The notes under the pieces are model-generated. The model saw only the letters and a program-made list of their open reading frames with translations. It was not told where the DNA came from and ran no database searches. A stretch of DNA of 64,000 nucleotides. Origin: Bacteroidia bacterium (GTDB taxonomy: Bacteria; Bacteroidota; Bacteroidia; J057; JAIXKT01). Made by a program: the position numbers and the translations under genes. The stretch's first letter is position 1. Every line of letters begins with the position of its first letter. Of the stretch, positions 45,730-54,762 are shown piece after piece. The stretch is taken from NCBI GenBank assembly GCA_026932145.1, contig JAIXKT010000007.1, positions 266,673 through 330,672 of the forward strand. The letters run 5' to 3'.

Positions 45730-47319
45730 TTATTTCGCTGCGTTATACAGTTCAGACTGTATTAACTGCTGAATAACTATTTTTTGGTTAAAAACTTGCT
45801 CCAAAAGTCCTTTCATTTCGTTAGCACTTTCTACTTCAATATTTAAGAAATCATCTCCTTTTATATTGATAATCAATTCTTTGGGATTTCTGGCATCTAC
45901 TTCAATGTACCTAACCATACCTCGGTGCCCGCGGTCGAGGTTATCAGCAATACGTAAGATTCCGGATAAAGTACGCACCATTAGCTTGGTATCTTGCGGC
46001 AAAATATTGAAATGCAAGTGGTCCCGGGTTGGAAAGCCTTTTCGATGATAACGGACGATATTTCCCAATAAAATCAGTTCATCGGTAGAGAATCCCTGCA
46101 AGCCGCTATTCATAATAACGTATTGGCCGTGTTTGTGATGCCCGCTTCGGGCAATAAAGTGGCCAATGTCGTGGATTATTGCAGCATATTCTAATAACTC
46201 CTTTTCGGCTAACCCATAGTGATGTAAAAAACGGGTTTGGTCAAATAATGACAACGCAATTTTAGCTGTTTGGGTAGCGTGCCCAGAGTCATATTGATAT
46301 TTTTTCCCCAATGCTCTGATAGCTTTTAGCCGTAAGCTATGCTCATCAGGGTTTATCTGCACTTTGTTGTTGTTTCTATGTGTATCCAAATAGTCATATA
46401 AAATTCCTTCTTTTAGGGCATACAAAGATATTTCAAACAAAGTTGCTTTTGTTTCTTGCATCAAGAAGTGAATTAAGATACTGCTATAAACGATTATATC
46501 TATGCGCATTGGGTCCATTCCGGGCATTGCAGCACGGTCAGACCGGTTTGAAGAAAGTAGCCGATAATGTATTTCTAAAAATTTTTCTCGGTTAAATTTA
46601 TATCCGTTTAGGTTTTCTAATGAAAGTAAATCATTATTTTGGTTAGCGATTAGAGCTGCTATTGTTTCAAACGACCCGGAGCTGCCAACAATTTTTTTTA
46701 TTTTAAATTCTTGAATTTCAGCAAGTAGTTCTTTTAATTCTTGGGCGAAATAGGTGTGTATTTTTCCAATATCTGAAGATGAGGGTTGGTCTTGAAAGCG
46801 GAATTTATCCAATAATCTGGCAACACCGATATTTAAGCTACGTAATAGCTTTACTTGATGAGAGTTAGCTACAATAAATTCTACTGACCCGCCGCCAATA
46901 TCAATCATCAGTACATCTTGGTCGTAGGGAAGCTGAATTCCATTTTTGATTCCGGTATAGATAAATGCTGCTTCTTCATTTCCATTAATGATGCTAACCT
47001 CAATTCCCGTTTGTTGTTTAACTTGCTGAATAAACTCTTTTCCATTTTCAGCACTACGAATAGCACTGGTAGCATAGGCAAACACCTGTGTAGCTCCGTG
47101 AGAGTCAATAAGTTTCTTTATATTCGAGAGGGCTTTTAGCCCTCGTTGAAAAGCATCATTTGAGATTTGGGCATTTTGGATGCCATTTTCTCCCAACTTA
47201 ACGGGTTCTTTATATTTTTCTATAATAACAAACTCTTCCCGTTCACCAATTTCGACTATCAATAAATGAAACGTATTGGTACCTAAGTCAATAATTGCAA
47301 CCGTTTCGCGCACGTTCAC
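45730..47319 (-). CDS. Exopolyphosphatase / Ppx-GppA phosphatase with C-terminal HD-type domain
   Basis: 529 residues. An actin-like ATPase-fold N-terminus with IIDLGTNTFHLLIVE, VFAYATSAIRSAENG, MIDIGGGSVEFIV and VGSSGSFETIA. The C-terminal HD-type domain (about 320-500) has HATQTAKIALSLFDQ, IIHDIGHFIARSGHHKHG and ILRIADNLDRGHRG. Cleaves polyphosphate or (p)ppGpp. The start is GTG at 47319 (a second GTG follows two codons later). A TATTTTTG element ends 4 nt before it. Confidence 0.92.
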   Translation of the reverse strand: MNVRETVAIIDLGTNTFHLLIVEIGEREEFVIIEKYKEPVKLGENGIQNAQISNDAFQRGLKALSNIKKLIDSHGATQVFAYATSAIRSAENGKEFIQQVKQQTGIEVSIINGNEEAAFIYTGIKNGIQLPYDQDVLMIDIGGGSVEFIVANSHQVKLLRSLNIGVARLLDKFRFQDQPSSSDIGKIHTYFAQELKELLAEIQEFKIKKIVGSSGSFETIAALIANQNNDLLSLENLNGYKFNREKFLEIHYRLLSSNRSDRAAMPGMDPMRIDIIVYSSILIHFLMQETKATLFEISLYALKEGILYDYLDTHRNNNKVQINPDEHSLRLKAIRALGKKYQYDSGHATQTAKIALSLFDQTRFLHHYGLAEKELLEYAAIIHDIGHFIARSGHHKHGQYVIMNSGLQGFSTDELILLGNIVRYHRKGFPTRDHLHFNILPQDTKLMVRTLSGILRIADNLDRGHRGMVRYIEVDARNPKELIINIKGDDFLNIEVESANEMKGLLEQVFNQKIVIQQLIQSELYNAAK

Positions 47320-47323
47320 GGGG

Positions 47324-47331
47324 CAAAAATA
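47324..47331 (-). promoter_or_regulatory. -7 element for the Ppx/GppA gene
   Basis: Minus-strand TATTTTTG. Transcription would begin at about the GTG codon (47319), giving a leaderless or nearly leaderless message. Confidence 0.45.
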
Positions 47332-47382
47332 AGTTAGTCTTTATTGCGAAATATATTTTTGTTGAAAAATTTTATCAAAACT

Positions 47383-48738
47383 TCAAGATATTGTTTTTTC
47401 GGGATGAAACTCTCCTTCCCACTTGGCTACGACACAACTTGCTAAACAGTTTCCAATAACATTAACTGAAGTTCTGGCCATATCCATTAGTTCATCAATT
47501 CCCAGTATGATGAATATTGGCTCTACCGGTAAATTAAAACTTGCCGCTGTGCCCAATAAGATAACCAAAGATGCTCTTGGAACTCCTGCAACTCCCTTAC
47601 TGGTAAGCATTAGCGTAAAAACCATTATTAATTGGGTTCCCCAGCTAAGTTCTATTCCGGCGGCTTGGGCTACAAAAATAGAGGCTAAAGCCAAGTATAG
47701 TGTTGTGCCGTCTAAATTAAAACTATAGCCGGTGGGCATCACGAAAGCAACTATTTTTCTGGGAACACCCAATTTTTCCATCGCTTCCATTGCTTTGGGG
47801 AGTGCGGCTTCAGAGCTGGTAGTCGCAAAAGCTATGGAAACCGGCTCACTCACCAAATTGATAAACCGCCGTATCGGTAATTTGATAAACCACGCTATCG
47901 GCAACAGCACACCCACTAAAAATAATGCTAAAGCACCATATAAAGTTAATAATAAGGCAAATAGATTTTTTAAAATCCCGATTCCCATGTGCCCAACTGT
48001 AACAGCAATGGCGGCACCTACCCCTATCGGTGCAAAATACATGATTAGTTTGGTAAACTTAAACATCGTTTCTGATAAAGATTCAGCAAAAGAAAGCATT
48101 GGCTGCCTTTTGGAAACCGGCACTAATATTAACGCTACCCCAAAAATCACACTAAAAACCACAATTTGCAGCACTTGACCGTCAGCAATAGATTTAGCAA
48201 TATTTTCTGGAAATATATGCAAGATAATATCGGCTGTTGTTTGCTTTACCGGAGGGGCTATCCCTTCATGATTCTCCGGTGGCGGAAGCTGTATTCCCAC
48301 GCCTGCTTGGCTAACGTTTATGGCTATCAAGCCAATAAACAATGCAATGGTGGTAACAACTTCAAAATAAACCAGTGATTTGATACCCATTCTGCCTACC
48401 TGCTTTAAATCAGAATGACCGGCAATTCCGACAACCAAGGTTCCAAACAATAGCGGAGCTATTATAGTCTTAATCAGTTTTAGAAAAATCTTACTAAGCA
48501 CCTTGAGGTTTTGGGAAAACTCCGGAAAGTCTAAACCAATTTCTGCACCGATTAACATAGATACTAATATCCATGTAGTCAGCGATTTATGTTTAATAGC
48601 GTAAAAGATAAAAGTCAAAATAGTAATCCACCGAGCTAACGAGAGTACCTTTTCTGATATATCAAATTGGTGTAAGACAGCCGTAACCCCGCCACAAGCT
48701 AAGGCAATTAAAAAAATAACGCCGGTTTTTGTTTTCAT
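47383..48738 (-). CDS. Dicarboxylate/amino acid:cation symporter (DAACS family)
   Basis: 451 residues with about eight transmembrane segments plus two re-entrant loops. Core motifs: ATTSSEAALPKAMEAMEKLGVPRK (hairpin 1 with Ser-rich tip), FVMPTGYSFNLDGTTLYLALASIFVAQ (NMDGT-like motif with Asn/Leu/Asp) and ASKGVAGVPRASLVIL-type helix. Probably imports glutamate, aspartate or C4-dicarboxylates with sodium or protons; the substrate cannot be read from sequence. Minus-strand TAGCTTTG lies 18 nt upstream of the ATG at 48738. Confidence 0.93.
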   Translation of the reverse strand: MKTKTGVIFLIALACGGVTAVLHQFDISEKVLSLARWITILTFIFYAIKHKSLTTWILVSMLIGAEIGLDFPEFSQNLKVLSKIFLKLIKTIIAPLLFGTLVVGIAGHSDLKQVGRMGIKSLVYFEVVTTIALFIGLIAINVSQAGVGIQLPPPENHEGIAPPVKQTTADIILHIFPENIAKSIADGQVLQIVVFSVIFGVALILVPVSKRQPMLSFAESLSETMFKFTKLIMYFAPIGVGAAIAVTVGHMGIGILKNLFALLLTLYGALALFLVGVLLPIAWFIKLPIRRFINLVSEPVSIAFATTSSEAALPKAMEAMEKLGVPRKIVAFVMPTGYSFNLDGTTLYLALASIFVAQAAGIELSWGTQLIMVFTLMLTSKGVAGVPRASLVILLGTAASFNLPVEPIFIILGIDELMDMARTSVNVIGNCLASCVVAKWEGEFHPEKTIS

Positions 48739-48755
48739 AGCTAAACCTTAGTGCG

Positions 48756-48763
48756 CAAAGCTA
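48756..48763 (-). promoter_or_regulatory. -7 element for the symporter gene
   Basis: Minus-strand TAGCTTTG; about 13 nt of leader. Confidence 0.45.
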
Positions 48764-48880
48764 CGGAAAAGCAATACATTTTTTATGACTGGTAAATTTA
48801 AAGCCATAACGATAACCAACAAGATAGCTCATAGCATGGGCGTGCTGTTAAACTTATCCTGATTACGCGCCGGCATTTTG

Positions 48881-48888
48881 TATCTTTG
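48881..48888 (+). promoter_or_regulatory. -7 element for leuS
   Basis: TATCTTTG, 13 nt before the ATG at 48902. An in-frame TTG at 48878 lies upstream of it and would have to be transcribed from elsewhere, so I reject that start. Confidence 0.5.
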
Positions 48889-48901
48889 CGCCATATTTGG
48901 A

Positions 48902-51682
48902 ATGGGACACTATAATCACAGCGAAATAGAAGCTAAATGGCAGCAAATTTGGCAACAAAATTCATCTTTCTCGGTATCAGATGACCATAAAAAACCGAAG
49001 TTTTATGTATTAGATATGTTTCCCTACCCTTCGGGGTCTGGGCTTCATGTAGGGCATCCCTTAGGTTATATCGCAACGGATATTGTAGCACGCTACAAAC
49101 GTTTGTGTGGCTACAACGTATTGCATCCTATGGGATACGATGCTTTTGGATTACCGGCAGAGAACTACGCAATCGCTACCGGAACGCATCCGGCACATTC
49201 TACCGAAAAAAATATAGCTCGCTATCGCCAGCAGCTTACCAAAATGGGCTTGGCCTACACTCCCAATACCGAAATTCGTACATCAGATCCAAACTATTAT
49301 AAATGGACACAATGGATTTTCTTAAAATTATTCAATAGCTGGTACAATAATTCGTTAGATAAAGCCCAGCCCATTGAAACATTGGTTCAGCAATTTGAGG
49401 AAAACGGAAATACAGCTATTTCTGCCTGCACAAGTTTTGAAGAAACATTTACTGGCGAAGAATGGAAAAACTTCTCTCCCAAACACCAACAAGAGATTTT
49501 GCTGCACTACCGTTTGGCTTATCTATCTTGGATGGAGGTAAATTGGTGCCCTGTTTTGGGAACTGTTTTAGCCAATGAAGAAGTTAAGGACGGGCTTTCT
49601 GAGCGTGGCGGGCATCCTGTTTATCGTGTGCCTATGCGTCAGTGGTCATTGCGCATTGTGGCTTACGCAGAACGATTACTTCAGGGGCTAACCGAAATAA
49701 ATTGGCCAAGTTCGGTTGTAGAAATGCAAAGAAACTGGATAGGCCGCTCTACCGGAGCATATTGTTTTTTCTCCATAGATTCAAAGCCGGAAATAGCTCC
49801 TGTTAAAATCTTTACTACTCGACCGGATACGCTTTTCGGAGCTACTTTTTTAGCCTTAGCACCGGAACATCCTGTTGTAAAAGAAATTACGACACCGGAA
49901 CAGCAAGAGGCAGTATTTACCTATTGCGAAACTTCCGCCCGCAAGTCAGAGCGAGATAGAATCGCTAATCTCAACACCACAACGGGCGTGTTTACCGGAG
50001 CCTACGCCCTGCACCCAATCACCCAACAAAAAATCCCAATATGGATAACTGATTATGTATTAGCATCTTATGGCACAGGCGCAATTATGGCCGTTCCAGC
50101 CCACGATGCAAGAGACTTTAAGTTTGCACAAAAATATAACTTACCAATTATTCAAGTTATTCAAAATAAAAACGTTAAGGAAAACTCTGCTTATGAAGCC
50201 AAAGAAGGCATCCTGATTCAGTCAGACTTTCTGAATGGAAAATCTGTCTTAGAAGCCATTGAAGCAATGGGGCAATATTTAGAACAAGCCGGATTCGGTA
50301 AAGTAACAATTCAATATAGGTTTCGGGATCCCGTTTTTTCTAGACAAAGATATTGGGGGGAGCCGTTTCCTATTGTTTATCAAGATGATATACCATATCC
50401 TTTGTCTGAAAATGATTTACCGGTTACGCTTCCAAACGTTCAAAGTTATAAGCCGGCCGGAAATGGAGAATCTCCCTTAGCGAATGTTTTTGACTGGCTA
50501 AACCACCCAAAGGGACGCCGAGAAACCAACACAATGCCGGGTTGGGCAGGCTCCAGTTGGTATTTCTTACGATACATAGACGTAGAAAATAACAATCAAC
50601 TAATTGATTTTCAGAAACAAAAATACTGGATGAATGTTGATTTGTATATCGGAGGGGCTGAACACGCTGTAGGGCATTTATTATATGCCAGATTTTGGGC
50701 AAAATTTTTATACGACATAGGAGTCATTTCTTTTCAAGAGCCATTTCAAAAGTTGGTTAATCAAGGAATGATTTTGGGAAATTCCTGTTATTTATTCAAA
50801 AAGAAAAACGAACAAACATTTGTTTCTAAAAATGTATTAGACCCAAAAGAATCCTACATTAAAGTACGAACTGATGCTTCTTTTGTTCAAGACGAAGTTT
50901 TAGATATAGAAAGTTTTAAAGAATGGATGCCTGATTACAAGTCAGCTACATTTGAAATGGATTCTACTGGGAAGTTTTATTGCCATATTGAGGTAGAAAA
51001 GATGTCTAAGACTTTTTATAATGTGGTAAATCCCGATCAAATTTGTGAAACTTATGGAGCTGACACCTTACGGATGTTTGAAATGTTTTTAGGTCCTTTA
51101 GAGCAAACGAAGCCTTGGAGTTCGCAGGGAATCAGCGGAGTTTATTCTTTCCTAAAAAGATTTTTTAACTGGCTTACCGATGATACCGGAAATATTTGCT
51201 GGACTACTGAAGAGCCTACGGCAGAAGAACAGCGGGTTTTGCATACCACCATAAAAAAAGTAGCCGAAGACATCGAAAAGCTGTCTTTTAATACCAGTGT
51301 TTCACAATTTATGATTGCCTTAAATGAGTTAATTCGCCTAAACTGCCGTAAACAGGCTATTTTTGAGCCGCTTTTGGTTGTCTTATCTCCCTTTGCGCCT
51401 CATTTAACTGCTGAATTGTGGGGATGTGCCGGAAATAAAACACTTATCCATGAAGCTAATTACCCAAAATTTAACGAAAAATATTTACAATCAGATACTT
51501 ATGATTATCCTGTTTCTATAAACGGAAAAATGAAGTTTAAGATAAATTTAGATATTCAGCTTTCAGAGGCGGAAGTTCGAGAATTATTAGCACAACACGG
51601 TGATTTTCAGCGTTATTTAGGGGATAAGTCCCTGAAGAAAATCGTGTATGTTCCGGGAAAAATTATAAACGTTGTGGTATAA
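48902..51682 (+). CDS. leuS: Leucine--tRNA ligase
   Basis: 926 residues from ATG 48902. Class I synthetase: HIGH-type motif HVGH at H49-H52 (PSGSGLHVGHPLGY). An editing (CP1) domain runs about 250-430 with TTRPDTLFGATFLALAPEHP and VPAHDARDFKFA. The KMSKS-type motif is about 700-704 and reads KMSKT, a conservative Ser-to-Thr change. The C-terminal anticodon-binding helical domain is complete. It overlaps the glycosyltransferase gene by one base (TAATG), implying coupling. Confidence 0.97.
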   Translation: MGHYNHSEIEAKWQQIWQQNSSFSVSDDHKKPKFYVLDMFPYPSGSGLHVGHPLGYIATDIVARYKRLCGYNVLHPMGYDAFGLPAENYAIATGTHPAHSTEKNIARYRQQLTKMGLAYTPNTEIRTSDPNYYKWTQWIFLKLFNSWYNNSLDKAQPIETLVQQFEENGNTAISACTSFEETFTGEEWKNFSPKHQQEILLHYRLAYLSWMEVNWCPVLGTVLANEEVKDGLSERGGHPVYRVPMRQWSLRIVAYAERLLQGLTEINWPSSVVEMQRNWIGRSTGAYCFFSIDSKPEIAPVKIFTTRPDTLFGATFLALAPEHPVVKEITTPEQQEAVFTYCETSARKSERDRIANLNTTTGVFTGAYALHPITQQKIPIWITDYVLASYGTGAIMAVPAHDARDFKFAQKYNLPIIQVIQNKNVKENSAYEAKEGILIQSDFLNGKSVLEAIEAMGQYLEQAGFGKVTIQYRFRDPVFSRQRYWGEPFPIVYQDDIPYPLSENDLPVTLPNVQSYKPAGNGESPLANVFDWLNHPKGRRETNTMPGWAGSSWYFLRYIDVENNNQLIDFQKQKYWMNVDLYIGGAEHAVGHLLYARFWAKFLYDIGVISFQEPFQKLVNQGMILGNSCYLFKKKNEQTFVSKNVLDPKESYIKVRTDASFVQDEVLDIESFKEWMPDYKSATFEMDSTGKFYCHIEVEKMSKTFYNVVNPDQICETYGADTLRMFEMFLGPLEQTKPWSSQGISGVYSFLKRFFNWLTDDTGNICWTTEEPTAEEQRVLHTTIKKVAEDIEKLSFNTSVSQFMIALNELIRLNCRKQAIFEPLLVVLSPFAPHLTAELWGCAGNKTLIHEANYPKFNEKYLQSDTYDYPVSINGKMKFKINLDIQLSEAEVRELLAQHGDFQRYLGDKSLKKIVYVPGKIINVVV

Positions 51683-52959
51683 TGCCAAACAAAGTAGTTT
51701 TATTTGGCCCGGGTCCACAGTTTAAAGGGGGGATTTCTAACTATAACACCTCCTTAGCCCGCGCAATAGACAAATTTCAAGGTTGGGAAGTTTATATTGT
51801 TTCTTGGACCCAGCAATATCCTGCTATTATTCCCAGAGATTTTATAGACCGTTCCAGCCGATCTAATCTCTTAGAAGGCACTCAGATTCAGGTGGTTTAC
51901 GTAACAAATTACAATAACCCGCTTTCTTGGCTCAAAACAGTCAAAATAATTCAGGAAATAAATCCCCAGAAGATTGTTTTTCAGTGGGCAATTGCGCTAC
52001 AAGGGCTACCAATGGGGTTTATTGCCAGAAAGTTATACCATTCTACCCAAGCTGAAATCATCTTTGACCTGCATTTGGTTGTTCAAAAGGAAGCCAGTTT
52101 ATTGGATAAGTTATTTACAAACTACGGCTTAAAGGTAGCACACACATACGTTACCCACGCACACAAAACTGCTGATGAGTTAGAAACGTTATTTCCTAAA
52201 ATTTCTTTTAAAAGAATAGAATCCGGAATCCGTTTTCCAAAACCAACCCGAACTATCTTAAAGCTGTATCATCCGGTTTATGATATGTTTCGCGAAGACC
52301 CCAACTTTGATATACCAGCATTTAAACAAAAAATGGGGCTAAAAAAACACGTATTTCTATTTTTTGGCTTCATCCGAAAATACAAAGGACTACACCACGT
52401 GATTCCGGCTTTTGCTAAAGTCGCAGAAAAAAGAAATGACGTTTCACTGTTGATTGTAGGAGAATCTTTTTGGAAAACATTAGACCAAACCAAATTTTCT
52501 ACTCGATTGAAACAGCATCTTTTTGGTTTAGCGAAAAAAATATTTCTTCGGAACTCTGACGATGAATCTAATTATCAGCCACTTAGTTTAATAGAAACCT
52601 ACCATTTACAGGAAAATGTTCGGGTTGTAAATTCCTTTGTCCCGAATGAGGAAGTACACCAATATTTTCAAGTTAGCGATGCAATTGTAACTTATTATTT
52701 AACAGCTACGCCGTCTGGCGTGGAGTCTTTGGCCTATAATTTTAAGATGCCGGTACTTGCTACGCGGGTAGGGCATTTCCCAGAAACCATTCAAGATGGC
52801 TACAACGGATATTTAGCTGAGCCGGAAAACATTGATTCTATGGCTGATACGATGTTACGCTTCTTAGAAAGTCCGATAAACCGTGAAAACGTAGCCCAAT
52901 CAGCCCAGACAATGAGTTGGGAAAATTATGCTGCTTGCCTCCTTGAAGCCAAAAAGTAG
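51682..52959 (+). CDS. Glycosyltransferase family 4 / group 1-type protein
   Basis: 425 residues. GT-B fold: N-terminal FGPGPQFKGGISNYNTSLARAI, then LRAIDKF-like helix, DLHLVVQKEASLLDKLF, and in the C-terminal half HVFLFFGFIRKYKGLHHVIPAFAKV, LLIVGESFW, VVNSFVPNEEVHQYFQVSDAIVTYYLTATPSGVESLAYNFKMPVLATRVGHFPETI (the nucleotide-sugar-binding E-x7-E-like region). Likely cytosolic side of the inner membrane, adding a sugar to a glycolipid or polysaccharide. Donor and acceptor unknown. Follows leuS by one-base overlap; converges with a minus-strand gene. Confidence 0.88.
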   Translation: MPNKVVLFGPGPQFKGGISNYNTSLARAIDKFQGWEVYIVSWTQQYPAIIPRDFIDRSSRSNLLEGTQIQVVYVTNYNNPLSWLKTVKIIQEINPQKIVFQWAIALQGLPMGFIARKLYHSTQAEIIFDLHLVVQKEASLLDKLFTNYGLKVAHTYVTHAHKTADELETLFPKISFKRIESGIRFPKPTRTILKLYHPVYDMFREDPNFDIPAFKQKMGLKKHVFLFFGFIRKYKGLHHVIPAFAKVAEKRNDVSLLIVGESFWKTLDQTKFSTRLKQHLFGLAKKIFLRNSDDESNYQPLSLIETYHLQENVRVVNSFVPNEEVHQYFQVSDAIVTYYLTATPSGVESLAYNFKMPVLATRVGHFPETIQDGYNGYLAEPENIDSMADTMLRFLESPINRENVAQSAQTMSWENYAACLLEAKK

Positions 52960-52980
52960 TCACTTACTTTCAAACATAGA

Positions 52981-53490
52981 TTAAGGCTTTGGCTCATCTG
53001 AAATCAATGAGTATTCTGCTTCTTTATTTTGTTTATAGTAAAGTGGTATATTTTTTCCCTCAAATAGCTTTCTGATGTCCATTAGCTTTGTTGTTCCTGC
53101 TTCGATTTCGTAGTTTTTTTGCTCCGTCTCAATGTTAATCGTTATATTGGTGCTAAATTTTGCCCCTTTATTGTGCAGCTTAATTGCTTTTATATCATCA
53201 TAACTAATTTCCCACTGGGTTTTTCGGAACCAATAGAGATTACTTTTTAGCGTTTTGCCATCTCCTTTATAGATAGTTAATCGTATAGCTTGAATTAAAA
53301 ACGGTACAAAAATCCCGATTTTTACCATCCATTCAAACAACGATGTCTCTTCGGATTCAGGGTTTTCTCTTGGAAAAAATGTAACAAGAAATATCATTAC
53401 CAAAAAAAGTAGTGCTAAAATCAGATAAACATAAGATAATACAAGGTTAAAACTTCTAATTTCCCAATGGTCTTTTTTGTGATGTATCAT
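52981..53490 (-). CDS. Small membrane protein with PH-like C-terminal half
   Basis: 169 residues. Two transmembrane segments (about 16-36 and 55-72), then a beta-rich segment (TLKSNLYWFRKTQWEISYDDIKAIKLHN, STNITINIETEQKNYEIEAG) and a terminal helix, a layout seen in bacterial PH-domain membrane proteins. Similar in organisation to the 26980-27525 protein but with little sequence identity. Function unknown. Confidence 0.65.
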   Translation of the reverse strand: MIHHKKDHWEIRSFNLVLSYVYLILALLFLVMIFLVTFFPRENPESEETSLFEWMVKIGIFVPFLIQAIRLTIYKGDGKTLKSNLYWFRKTQWEISYDDIKAIKLHNKGAKFSTNITINIETEQKNYEIEAGTTKLMDIRKLFEGKNIPLYYKQNKEAEYSLISDEPKP

Positions 53491-53579
53491 ATAAGTGAGC
53501 TAATATTGTTTTTTAAAACCACTTACGGTGTAAGAATACTAATTTTATCATTGATAATGAGCAAGTTGCAATATACACT

Positions 53580-54270
53580 ATAAGTCCGCAAATTTAGACA
53601 AAGAACGAATAAAAGGAAGATATTGTTCCTTTTATGTTGAAAAACAGAAGGTGTTTTTTTGTGATTAGACATAAAGACAATATTGATTTCAGAAGTGTAA
53701 AAGAAAATCCGTTGCCTGACAATCGTCATCAACACATCTTGATTGATGAAACCATTGAATTAACTGGTAATCAAACAAAAAACAAATACACTAAGAAGCT
53801 ACGAAGGATTGCTGTATGGGATGCGGAAAACAAACAAGAGATAGAGCTCATTACCAATCAATTTACTTGGACAGCAAACACGATTAGCGAGCTTTATAAG
53901 GCAAGATGGCAGGTAGAAATATTTTTTAGAGAGAAAGCAGCTACTCCATATAAAATCTTTTATAGGAACATCCGAAAATGCGGTTATGATACAAATATGG
54001 ACTGCGTTAATAGCTATTCTCGTCCTAAAGGCACTTAAAGCAATGGCTAAATATCCTTGGTATTTATCAAATTTAGTGGCTTTCATCAGGCTGAACATCT
54101 TTGTTAAAATTAACCTCCAAAATTGGTTAGACGAACCATTTGTCGACCCTGAGCCTCCACCTAAAATACTATACAGGGGTTCTTTTTTTTAACGTGAGAA
54201 AAAACAGCACGTATTCCAATGGATACCTTAGATTTTTATTGTTAGAAAATTGTTTAGGATACTATTGAAA
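53580..54270 (+). mobile_element. Degraded IS4-family insertion sequence
   Basis: Contains the transposase relic and, at 54246-54269, a segment that recurs at 5544-5567 and may be its right end. The left end and most of the coding region are missing, so boundaries are estimates. Confidence 0.6.
53634..54192 (+). pseudogene. IS4-type transposase relic (5'-truncated and frameshifted)
   Basis: Only the C-terminal half of a DDE transposase remains. The first frame reads RCFFVIRHKDNIDF and then YKARWQVEIFF. After a shift near 53934 the frame continues as KQLLHIKSFIGTSENAV and QIWTALIAILVLKALK up to the stop at 54192. The two parts together give the YREK motif of IS4 (Y-x2-R-x3-E-x6-K) if 2 nt are missing, so it is a frameshift and not two genes. 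The N-terminal half with the first Asp residues is absent. No complete inverted repeats are visible. Confidence 0.88.
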
Positions 54271-54341
54271 AAATATTAAAAATATGTAATATTTAGTAGG
54301 AATTACAAAAATAAAATAGCTAACTTTACCAACGAGTTACA

Positions 54342-54737
54342 ATGTCATCGAATAGGTTAGCAAGTAATTCATTAGCACACTTTTTCGTTGGGCTAATGAA
54401 AGCGGATGGAGGGTTATCTATTTCTGAAGAAGAAAAGATAGAGATTTTGATTTATAAAATGCGTCATCATTTACCTGGTAATTATGAACACACGATAGAA
54501 CAAACTAGGGGGATTCGTCATGCTGAAGAATACGCATCGTGGGTGCCAGGCGAGCATTTAGAAAAAGGGTTGGAATTTTTAGATAAGTTTGTTGCAAGTG
54601 GTGGAGCTGAGCCAGACCATTTTACGGGCATCATGGAAACATTGGAAATTATCATGGAAGTTGGCTCAATAACTCCGGGCGAAAAAGAATATATTGATAG
54701 GATGCACCGCGAGTTTACCCAAAAATATATTAAGTAA
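54342..54737 (+). CDS. TerB-like protein
   Basis: 131 residues, all-helical, no signal. Pattern resembles the TerB/TerD-associated fold: FVGLMKADGGLSISEEEKIEILIYKM, then a middle helix and ETLEIIMEVGSITPGEKEYIDRMHREF. TerB-family proteins often use clusters of Asp and Glu in these loops to bind metal. No other tellurite-resistance gene is adjacent, so the role is unknown. It is 25 bp upstream of the nucleotidyltransferase gene on the same strand. Confidence 0.65.
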   Translation: MSSNRLASNSLAHFFVGLMKADGGLSISEEEKIEILIYKMRHHLPGNYEHTIEQTRGIRHAEEYASWVPGEHLEKGLEFLDKFVASGGAEPDHFTGIMETLEIIMEVGSITPGEKEYIDRMHREFTQKYIK

Positions 54738-54762
54738 GTTCTTTTTTTAGTTTCTTTGCTGC

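Noticed and set aside
53986-54192. Separate small gene
   Set aside because: It reads as the continuation of the transposase C-terminus after a frameshift (QIWTALIAILVLKALK).
54342-54737. TerB-like gene as a tellurite-resistance island
   Set aside because: No terA, terC, terD or terZ neighbours; a single TerB-like gene is common in ordinary chromosomes.
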